Part shown: piece after piece, positions 1 to 4,572 of the stretch
Position numbering within the stretch: position 1 is the stretch's first letter
Layout of the letters: every line of letters begins with the position of its first letter
DNA from: an uncultured Clostridia bacterium
GTDB lineage: Bacteria; Bacillota; Clostridia; Christensenellales; Borkfalkiaceae
Reading direction: 5' to 3'
Assembly (NCBI GenBank): GCA_934230055.1
Contig: CAKQEE010000091.1
Location: 1-5,444, forward strand
DNA length: 5,444 bases
The notes under the pieces: generated by a model
What the model saw: only the letters and a program-made list of their open reading frames with translations
Told to the model about the DNA's origin: nothing
The model's database searches: none
Made by a program: the position numbers and the translations under genes

Positions 1-220
1 CCTCGATTTTTTGCAAATCTTCATCGGAAAGTTTGGTTTCGCCAAGGTCTACGTCGTAATAAAAACCCTTTTCGGTTGCGGGACCATAAGCAAAATCGGC
101 TTGCGGATACAAACGCTTAATAGCCTGCGCCATTACGTGCGCCGCGGTATGTCTTATAACGTGTAACTCTTCTTCGGGCGAGCACTCTGCCACCGTTCCG
201 TCATTGTAAATTACTTTCAT
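1..220 (-). CDS. thrS: Threonyl-tRNA synthetase, N-terminal part (runs off the window)
   Basis: Charges tRNA-Thr with threonine in the cytoplasm. Only the first 73 codons are inside the window. The translation begins MKVIYNDGTVAEC and has RHTAAHVMAQAIKRLYP at residues 23-39, then YGPATEKGFYYD at 45-56, both typical of the ThrS editing (N2) domain. His24 and His28 form the HxxxH half of the zinc-like editing site that removes mischarged serine. The ATG at 220 is preceded by AGGAG (231-235) at a 10-base spacing, which fixes the start. E. coli-type ThrS has a TGS domain of about 60 residues before this point; here only about 20 residues precede the motif, so TGS is absent. Shortened ThrS proteins of this kind occur in bacteria. 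A Thr-type T-box upstream independently supports the assignment. Catalytic and anticodon-binding domains lie beyond the window edge. Confidence 0.95.
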   Translation of the reverse strand, partial: MKVIYNDGTVAECSPEEELHVIRHTAAHVMAQAIKRLYPQADFAYGPATEKGFYYDVDLGETKLSDEDLQKIE

Positions 221-230
221 TTTATTAAAA

Positions 231-235
231 CTCCT
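231..235 (-). promoter_or_regulatory. thrS ribosome binding site
   Basis: AGGAG on the minus strand, within an A-rich run, 10 bases before the ATG at 220. It supports the short start of ThrS without a TGS domain. Confidence 0.8.
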
Positions 236-289
236 TTTTTTGATGATATATGTTTTTAATGTTTAAACAATTCTATCTTCGGTTCGCCG

Positions 290-365
290 CTTTATGCGCC
301 GAACAAATTTTGTGTTTTATGCGCCCTGGCAAGTTTTGCCTTTTATGCGCCCGGCAAGTTTTGCG
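290..365 (-). repeat. Three tandem 25-26 base hairpin repeats in the thrS leader, plus a fourth partial copy
   Basis: Three head-to-tail copies lie at 290-314, 315-340 and 341-365. On the plus strand each reads about TTTTATGCGCC followed by a small inverted repeat. Copy 2 has GGCAA-GTT-TTGCC (328-340). Copy 3 has the same arms, but the outermost pair is broken (353-365). Copy 1 has ACAA-ATT-TTGT (303-313), a different sequence that still pairs. A further GGCAAGTTT lies at 400-408. The block is transcribed in the thrS leader, after the attenuator terminator and before the start codon. A larger hairpin also fits at 282-304 (GTTCG/CGAAC, one mismatch, then CGC/GCG). I do not recognise the family. 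There are too few copies, and no spacers, for a CRISPR array. Confidence 0.65.
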
Positions 366-426
366 TTTTACTGCCATATGCGAAAAAATGCGTTATTTTG
401 GCAAGTTTCGTTTTATTTATCGACAC

Positions 427-473
427 AAAAAACACCCTTGACGATACGGCATAAAGCCATACTGTCAAGGGTG
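427..473 (-). terminator. Intrinsic terminator (attenuator) of the thrS T-box
   Basis: On the minus strand CACCCTTGAC (473-464) pairs perfectly with GTCAAGGGTG (442-433). The stem continues inward after one mismatch through 7 more pairs, with two or three wobbles, to a TTTAT loop. Six T residues (432-427) follow. The 5' arm is shared with the antiterminator, so the two structures exclude each other. Uncharged tRNA-Thr would favour read-through into thrS. Confidence 0.95.
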
Positions 474-705
474 CATAAATTCTTTGCACGGTTCCACCTT
501 GATTTTTCACTCGGGTTTATTAAACCCACCCTTTAACGCAGGAATACGGCAACGCTTACTGCGCCGCAAAATCGGCAGCGGTTCGGCATTACGGCTCGGG
601 AGTGGTTTTCGCTTACGGCTACGCATAAGAAACTCACAGCAAATCGTTTCTCTCTCTGAATGCGGGTGCGGTAGTTACTCTCTCCGTCAACGCTTTTGTT
701 ATTCT
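430..705 (-). ncRNA. T-box riboswitch, threonine specific
   Basis: This is the leader RNA of thrS and senses uncharged tRNA-Thr. In minus-strand order the elements are: a GGAG stem base and AGTA motif (about 686-677); AGAGAG bulge (about 657-652); a distal hairpin AGAAAC/GTTTCT (651-646 and 633-628) whose loop contains GCTGTGA; and AACCACTCC (607-599), where CTCC can close on GGAG. Specifier ACC at 606-604, followed by a conserved A, is a threonine codon. Stem III is GGGTTT/AAACCC (527-513). The antiterminator pairs AAGG with CCTT and GTGCA with TGCAC (500-467), leaving the 7-base bulge UGGAACC (496-490). UGGA would pair with a tRNA end UCCA, meaning discriminator U73, as in Gram-positive tRNA-Thr. 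The 5' boundary is inferred from the promoter. Confidence 0.95.
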
Positions 706-711
706 TGCTTA

Positions 712-740
712 TTTTTACCACAAAAAATACTTTTTGTCAA
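712..740 (-). promoter_or_regulatory. Predicted sigma-A promoter of the thrS T-box transcript
   Basis: On the minus strand the -35 box TTGACA (740-735) is a perfect consensus. After exactly 17 bases comes TAAAAA (717-712), matching 4 of 6 positions of the -10 consensus. The predicted start near 705 places the T-box stem I base about 20 bases into the RNA, as expected. Confidence 0.75.
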
Positions 741-970
741 CGATTTACGACAGCTTAACGCCTATTTTTATTTTTGTTTACATATCCGTCGCAAAAAAGC
801 CGTAAAGCCGCCGCAAAATCGCCATATTTTCGGCATATTTCGGGTGCGTTGCGGTTTCGTTTCGCCTTTCGGGCAAATATTCGTTAAATAAACAACTCCA
901 AAACTTTCATTCTTGAAATGTCTGTATCAAATACTGTCAAATCCAATTTCATCTATGCCACCGCCATATA
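741..970. other. Intergenic stretch between the thrS promoter and the IS element, no gene seen
   Basis: About 230 bases without a supportable gene on either strand. It contains G/C-rich oligomers alternating with A-tracts (about 790-870) and an imperfect 21-base palindrome at 919-939. A 22-codon ATG frame on the minus strand near 950-885 has no convincing ribosome binding site and no recognisable product. The stretch may be ancestral thrS upstream DNA interrupted by the insertion sequence. Confidence 0.5.
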
Positions 971-971
971 G

Positions 972-1002
972 TCAAGTACCACCGGCTAAGCCGGTGGCTT
1001 GA
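972..1002 (-). repeat. IS right-end (3') hairpin
   Basis: Plus-strand CCACCGGC (979-986), loop TAA, GCCGGTGG (990-997) form a perfect 8-pair stem. TCAAG (972-976) and CTTGA (998-1002) add 5 pairs across an unpaired TA (977-978). Subterminal hairpins with an extrahelical base are the TnpA binding sites in this family, so this is probably the right-end recognition structure. The cleavage site itself is not identified. Confidence 0.8.
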
Positions 1003-1100
1003 TTATGCGCTTGAAGCGCATGGTGCCGGCGGTGCTACTCGCACTTTGAACGACTGACACTTGCACCGCCTTCACTGCTTCCACCCCTTGGGTGGTTTTC
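1003..1100. other. Structured non-coding tail of the IS between tnpA and the right-end hairpin
   Basis: About 100 bases with three further inverted repeats: ATGCGC-TTGAA-GCGCAT (1005-1021); GGCGGTGC/GCACCGCC (1028-1035 with 1063-1070, 27-base loop); and CCACCC-CTT-GGGTGG (1081-1095). With the right-end hairpin this makes four consecutive stems. On the tnpA strand it would be the 3' untranslated region. On the plus strand it could be an RNA ending at the terminator at 1081-1105. It resembles in style the structured right-end RNAs of IS605-type elements, but no tnpB is present, and no function is established from this sequence. Confidence 0.55.
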
Positions 1101-1105
1101 TTTTT
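1081..1105 (+). terminator. Plus-strand intrinsic terminator at the 3' end of tnpA
   Basis: CCACCC (1081-1086), loop CTT, GGGTGG (1090-1095), then TTTTCTTTTT (1096-1105). The T tract lies on the plus strand, so it would stop transcription running antisense into tnpA. On the minus strand the stem is preceded, not followed, by the homopolymer, so it is not a good terminator for tnpA. Confidence 0.65.
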
Positions 1106-1577
1106 AGCTCTCTTCTACAGGCTTTCCCGTGAACGGATCTATATATTCTTTCATACTAATCTGTTCCGTCAACCTATCTTCTTCTTGTTGATTTTGAATG
1201 TATTTTGCTATCGCTGTTTTGTCTCTTCCTACTGTATCGACGTAATATCCTCGACACCAGAAATGTCGATTCCCATATTTATATTTCAAATTCGCAAATC
1301 GGTCAAATATCATTAAACTACTTTTCCCTTTCAATATCCCCATGAATTTCGATACACTCATCTTTGGCGGTATTGTTACAAGCATGTGTATGTGGTCTAT
1401 ACACGCATTTGCTTCTATTATTTCTACACCATCCATTCTTTCGCATATCTTTCTTAGTATCTTACCTATTTCTTCTCGATACTTTCCATATACTATTTTT
1501 CTTCGATATTTCGGTGCGAATACTATGTGATATTGACATCTCCACTTTGTATGTGTTAAACTTGTTATGTCCTGCAT
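1104..1577 (-). CDS. tnpA: IS200/IS605-family transposase TnpA (Y1 HUH nuclease)
   Basis: Single-strand DNA transposase that cuts and joins the element ends through a 5'-phosphotyrosine link, acting as a dimer on subterminal hairpins. The 157-residue length is typical. The N-terminal WRCQYHIVFAPKYRRK (12-27) is a family hallmark. His62-Ile-His64 (in ACIDHIHMLV) is the HUH metal-binding pair. Tyr126 in AKYIQNQ is the expected catalytic tyrosine, with Gln130 following on the same helix. The KGKSS segment (83-87) and GNRHFWCRGYYVDTVG (102-117) match the rest of the fold. The start ATG at 1577 has AGGAGG (1590-1585) 7 bases upstream. The frame shows no truncation and the key residues are present, so the protein may be active. 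It stands alone, without tnpB. Confidence 0.96.
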   Translation of the reverse strand: MQDITSLTHTKWRCQYHIVFAPKYRRKIVYGKYREEIGKILRKICERMDGVEIIEANACIDHIHMLVTIPPKMSVSKFMGILKGKSSLMIFDRFANLKYKYGNRHFWCRGYYVDTVGRDKTAIAKYIQNQQEEDRLTEQISMKEYIDPFTGKPVEES

Positions 1578-1582
1578 TGGAC

Positions 1583-1644
1583 TACCTCCTATGTGTTTTA
1601 GATTCTTTGCGATTGTCAGTCGCTTTCATCTTACCATAGGAGTA
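1583..1644 (-). promoter_or_regulatory. Anti-Shine-Dalgarno stem in the tnpA leader
   Basis: On the minus strand TACTCCTATG (1644-1635) is complementary to CATAGGAG-G-TA (1593-1583): 10 pairs with one bulged G, enclosing the entire AGGAGG ribosome binding site. Between the arms is a smaller hairpin GCGA/TCGC (1623-1620 and 1612-1609). Any RNA containing both arms should have its tnpA start region masked. The upstream arm lies inside the predicted promoter spacer, so only RNA initiated further upstream would carry it. Leader stems that sequester the tnpA start region are known for IS200; the exact arrangement here is my reading. Confidence 0.65.
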
Positions 1645-1656
1645 TTTTTTTGTCCA
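1628..1656 (-). promoter_or_regulatory. Predicted tnpA promoter
   Basis: On the minus strand -35 TGGACA (1656-1651, 5 of 6 consensus), a 17-base spacer, and -10 TAAGAT (1633-1628, 4 of 6). Initiation is expected near 1621, giving a leader of about 44 bases that begins at the small GCGA/TCGC hairpin and leaves the ribosome binding site free. Prediction from sequence match only. Confidence 0.5.
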
Positions 1657-1674
1657 TAGCTCTAAACTTTTTAT

Positions 1675-1699
1675 CCACTCGCTCAGCGAGTGGTTTTTT
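1675..1699. repeat. IS left-end (5') hairpin, possibly also a plus-strand terminator
   Basis: Plus-strand CCACTCGC (1675-1682), loop TCA, GCGAGTGG (1686-1693) pair perfectly over 8 bases and are followed by TTTTTT (1694-1699). By position it is the left-end TnpA recognition hairpin, and its stem pattern matches the right-end one. The T run would also let it stop plus-strand transcription leaving the element towards the uxa operon. Confidence 0.7.
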
Positions 1700-1704
1700 A
1701 GCCA

Positions 1705-1743
1705 AAAAGTCGCGCGGCGCATGGAAAATCCATACGCCGCGCG
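1705..1743 (-). terminator. Intrinsic terminator of the uxa operon
   Basis: On the minus strand the arms 1743-1730 and 1724-1711 pair over 14 positions (13 Watson-Crick plus one wobble) around a 5-base ATTTT loop. The stem is very G/C rich. Two bases later TTTTT (1709-1705) follows. It lies about 46 bases beyond the uxaA stop codon and should end the operon transcript just before the insertion sequence. Confidence 0.9.
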
Positions 1744-1789
1744 GAATACATATTTTTTCTTCTGCCGCGATTCCCTAAAGTCTCCGTTT

Positions 1790-3196
1790 TTACAGCGTGA
1801 CGCCGGTTTTGTAAAAGGCGATTTCGCGGATATCCTCGCTCTTCGCTTTATACTCTCCGCTCGCGCACTTTATCAACAGGTCGTATAATCCCGCCTCGTC
1901 CATAGAATAGGCGTTAAAGTCTATCCAGTTTCTCTTCTTCTCCGCCAAATTATCGTTCGTCGCTATCTTCAACGTCGGCACGAACGTGGAAAACGGCGTT
2001 CCTCTGCCCGTCGTGAACAGCACCGCCTGACACCCGCTCGCCGCAAGCGCGGTCGCCGCGATAAGGTCGTTCCCTGGCGCGTTTAGTACCGATACCCCGC
2101 GCCTTTCCGCCTGCTCGCCGTAAGAAAGAACGCCTACTATCTTCGTACTTCCCGCTTTCTTCACGCAACCCAAAGATTTTTCTTCCAGCGTGGTTATCCC
2201 GCCCTTTTTGTTGCCGGGACTCGGATTCTCGTACACGGGAAAGCCGTTGTCCGTATAAAACTTTTTGAATTTCGTTATCATATCGAGGTATTTTTCGTAT
2301 ACCTCGCGGCTTGCGCACTTATTCATCAACAGCCGTTCCGCCCCGAACATTTCCGGTACTTCTGTAAGTATCGCAAAGCCGCCCTCTTCTACTATTCTGT
2401 CCGTTATTCTTCCGACCAGCGGGTTTGCCGTAAGCCCCGAATATCCGTCGCTTCCCCCGCATTTAAGACCTATACACAGCTCCCCCGTCGGCACTTCTTC
2501 CCGAACGTAGTCTTTTGCCTGCTCGCAAAAACCCTTCAATATATTCAGTCCGTATTCTACCTCGTCCTCTACGTCCTGACAGTTGAAAAAGGATATATTC
2601 TCCCGCCCGAATGGCTTTAAATATTCATTTATTCCTTCCAAGCCGTTGTTTTCGCAGCCGAGTCCCACGAACAGCACGAACGAGGCGTTGGGGTTAAGCG
2701 CGATTCCGCACAACAGTTTTTTTATGTTCGCGTTGTCCTCGCCGAGTTGCGAACACCCGAACTGGTGCGTCAGCGCGTATATCCCGTCTATACTGCCCGT
2801 TATATATTTTTGCGAAAGTTTTTCAAGCCTTCTGCAAACGTCGTTCACGCACCCCACCGTCGGGATTATATATATTTCGTTCCTTATTCCCGCTCTGCCG
2901 CTCTTCCGTTTGTAACCCTTAAACGTCGCGCCCGAAATAGTTTTCGTTTCGGGATAGTTCGGGGTATACGAATACTTTTCCGCTTCGTCTAAATGCGATT
3001 TTAGGTTATGCGTATGCACCCACTCGCCTTTCTTTATATCCTTCGTCGCGCGACCGATTATTTCCCCGTACTTAATAACGTACTCGCCGCTCTTTATATC
3101 TTTCAGCGCGTACTTATGCCCCGCTGGTATATCTTTATCGCCCGCAAGATTTACTCCCACGTTGTCTTTTTCGTTTATGATTATTTTACCGTTCAT
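1790..3196 (-). CDS. uxaA: Altronate dehydratase UxaA
   Basis: Dehydrates D-altronate to 2-dehydro-3-deoxy-D-gluconate (EC 4.2.1.7), the third step of the galacturonate branch of hexuronate catabolism, in the cytoplasm. The 468 residues are a little shorter than E. coli UxaA (about 495). An N-terminal SAF domain (about 1-75) shows DIPAGHKYALKDIKSGEYV (22-40) and GEIIGRATKDIKKGEWVHTH (44-63). The C-terminal UxaA-family domain follows, with GRAGIRNEIYIIPTVGCVN (100-118), THQFGCSQLGED (143-154), GLGCENN (178-184), KCGGSDGYSGLTANP (245-259) and TTGRGTPFSTFVPT (395-408). Cys116, Cys148, Cys181 and Cys246 sit in these conserved blocks and may be metal-binding. The ATG overlaps the uxaB stop as ATGA. 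The only AGGAG upstream is 18 bases away, so initiation probably depends on translational coupling. A galactarate dehydratase is less likely given the uxaB partner. Confidence 0.94.
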   Translation of the reverse strand: MNGKIIINEKDNVGVNLAGDKDIPAGHKYALKDIKSGEYVIKYGEIIGRATKDIKKGEWVHTHNLKSHLDEAEKYSYTPNYPETKTISGATFKGYKRKSGRAGIRNEIYIIPTVGCVNDVCRRLEKLSQKYITGSIDGIYALTHQFGCSQLGEDNANIKKLLCGIALNPNASFVLFVGLGCENNGLEGINEYLKPFGRENISFFNCQDVEDEVEYGLNILKGFCEQAKDYVREEVPTGELCIGLKCGGSDGYSGLTANPLVGRITDRIVEEGGFAILTEVPEMFGAERLLMNKCASREVYEKYLDMITKFKKFYTDNGFPVYENPSPGNKKGGITTLEEKSLGCVKKAGSTKIVGVLSYGEQAERRGVSVLNAPGNDLIAATALAASGCQAVLFTTGRGTPFSTFVPTLKIATNDNLAEKKRNWIDFNAYSMDEAGLYDLLIKCASGEYKAKSEDIREIAFYKTGVTL

Positions 3197-4572
3197 AAAA
3201 TATCCGTATCGCCGCTCCTGAGCTTCTTGACCGTGCTTTTAACCGCTTCCGCAAAGCCCGCGTATTCGGTCAGGTTCTCTCCCCACACGCTTTCGTCCTG
3301 CATAAACTTTATCACGCACCCGCCGTCCGCGAAATATCCGAGATACCTTTCGTCGTCTTTTATCTCTACCGTTCTTGCGGGGAGTTTTGCGTAATACTTC
3401 CCGTCCTCGCCTTTTTTCGCGGCCTTATACGCCGCCATTATCGAAGCGAAGCCTTTGGTTAAGTTCTCGGGTACTTTTCCGTTCTTTTCGTAATAGTCCT
3501 TAAAACTCGGCAATACCCGCGCTCTCCACTTGCTTACGGAATTCAGCGCGATGCTCGTGAGTTCGTGGTTAAGATACGGGTTCAAAAACCGTTCCTTAAC
3601 GCTTTCCGCAAACTCCGCAGTCGCTTTTACGTCGCTCGAAACGAACGGAATTATCTCCTTTTTTAAGGTATCGTTCACGAATTTAAGCAGTTTTTCGTCC
3701 GTCATACAGTCGTAAACGGTATATTTTCCCTGCCACAGCCCCGCGTAAACGAGGTTTGTGTGGCTGCCGTTTAATACGCGCACCTTGCGCTTTTTGTAAT
3801 ACCGTATATCGTCCGTCAGAACGACTTCTATATCGTGTTTTCCTGCCCTAATATATCTTTCTATATCGCCCTTTTTCTCTATCGCCCAAAGCCCGAACGG
3901 CTCGCCCACAGTCATAAGCGCGTCCTTTTTTCCGATAAGTTCGGTCAGGTGTTTTTCCGTTTTTTCGTCCTTGGGATAACCCGATACTATTCTGTCTACC
4001 AGAGTGTTGCAGTAATAGTTTTCTTTTTCGTTCCACTTTTTAAACTCTTCGGGAAGTTTCCAGAGTTCGATATACTTGTTCACGCAGTTTTTAAGTTCCT
4101 CGGCGTTATCGTCGATTAGCTCCGCGGGAAGAATATATACCCCCGCCTTACCCGCAAGATACCGTTCGTAAAGAAACCGCGTAAGCTTCGCGGGGTAGGT
4201 CGCGTTCGCTATATCCGAAATTTCGTCCTTTTCGTCGAAGCATATCCCCGCCTCGGTCGTGTTGGAGATTATTATTTTCAACTCGTCCTCTTTTGCAAGC
4301 GCGAAAAACCTTTCGGGGTTTTCGGAGAGCGAGAATACGCTTTCTATCGAAGTAACCTCGTAAACCGTTTCCTTGGCTTTGCCCTCGGACACGCCGCGAA
4401 GCACCGCGTGGTAGCGATTGTTTTGCTTTACGAACTTTTCCAGACTCCCGCCCGCGCGCGGTTTTACGATATTCACCTTATACTCTCCGCCCTCTTTGTT
4501 AAGCGCGTTGAAATACGTGTCCGCAAACGTCCGCAAAAAATTTCCTTCTCCGAATTGTAATACTTTTATCAT
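3193..4572 (-). CDS. uxaB: Tagaturonate reductase (altronate oxidoreductase) UxaB
   Basis: NADH-dependent reduction of D-tagaturonate to D-altronate (EC 1.1.1.58), feeding UxaA; a cytoplasmic long-chain dehydrogenase of the mannitol dehydrogenase family. The 459 residues compare with about 483 for E. coli UxaB. The N-terminal LQFGEGNFLRTFADTYF (5-21) is the family's nucleotide-binding glycine motif. ISNTTEAGI (102-110) and NTLVDRIVSGYP (189-200) are conserved, and KVRVLNGSHTNLVYAG (263-278) holds the K-NG-H active-site signature (Lys263, Asn268, His271). ILPAELIDDN (147-156) also fits UxaB. Fructuronate reductase (UxuB) is a relative, but the NTTEAGI block and the adjacent uxaA favour UxaB. 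The ATG at 4572 overlaps the preceding gene as ATGA; AAGG (4582-4579) 6 bases upstream, within a longer GAGGAAGG purine run, is its ribosome binding site. Confidence 0.94.
   Translation of the reverse strand: MIKVLQFGEGNFLRTFADTYFNALNKEGGEYKVNIVKPRAGGSLEKFVKQNNRYHAVLRGVSEGKAKETVYEVTSIESVFSLSENPERFFALAKEDELKIIISNTTEAGICFDEKDEISDIANATYPAKLTRFLYERYLAGKAGVYILPAELIDDNAEELKNCVNKYIELWKLPEEFKKWNEKENYYCNTLVDRIVSGYPKDEKTEKHLTELIGKKDALMTVGEPFGLWAIEKKGDIERYIRAGKHDIEVVLTDDIRYYKKRKVRVLNGSHTNLVYAGLWQGKYTVYDCMTDEKLLKFVNDTLKKEIIPFVSSDVKATAEFAESVKERFLNPYLNHELTSIALNSVSKWRARVLPSFKDYYEKNGKVPENLTKGFASIMAAYKAAKKGEDGKYYAKLPARTVEIKDDERYLGYFADGGCVIKFMQDESVWGENLTEYAGFAEAVKSTVKKLRSGDTDIL

Larger units (their letters stand above)
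970..1704 (-). mobile_element. IS200-type insertion sequence (IS200/IS605 family), complete, tnpA only
   Basis: A roughly 735-base unit made of one Y1 transposase gene flanked by subterminal hairpins, which is the normal size and layout of IS200-group elements. In the tnpA direction the left end has hairpin CCACTCGC-TGA-GCGAGTGG (1693-1675) and the right end CCACCGGC-TTA-GCCGGTGG (997-979). The two share the pattern CCAC..GC-T.A-GC..GTGG. The right-end stem is extended by TCAAG/CTTGA with an unpaired TA, resembling the bulged hairpins TnpA recognises. This family makes no target duplication and has no terminal inverted repeats, so the exact ends cannot be read from one copy; both boundaries may be off by about 10 bases. 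No tnpB frame is present. The element lies between the uxa operon terminator and the thrS promoter, in a non-disruptive site. Confidence 0.88.

Noticed and set aside
290..410. Repeats as a CRISPR array
   Set aside because: Copies abut with no spacers, arms differ between copies, and no cas genes are present.
484..891. Plus-strand open frame of 135 codons across the thrS leader
   Set aside because: It is antisense to the T-box, terminator and promoter, has no ribosome binding site or recognisable protein features, and its composition follows RNA structure rather than codons.
885..952. Minus-strand 22-codon frame beginning MKLDLTVFDTD
   Set aside because: No good Shine-Dalgarno, no recognised homologue, and it lies next to the IS end; too short to support.
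1104..1577. Possibility that tnpA is a domesticated REP-associated transposase (RAYT)
   Set aside because: The protein has the short IS200 form, and flanking left and right end hairpins make an ordinary mobile element; there is no REP-type hairpin pair with GTAG.
970..1704. Associated tnpB or its remnant
   Set aside because: No frame with RuvC-like or zinc-finger motifs exists inside or beside the element.
1950..2318. Minus-strand frame of 122 codons rich in Arg and Gly inside uxaA
   Set aside because: Out-of-frame shadow; the overlapping uxaA frame carries all conserved family motifs.
3008..3394. Plus-strand open frame of 128 codons opposite the uxaA-uxaB junction
   Set aside because: Shadow of two well-identified genes on the other strand.
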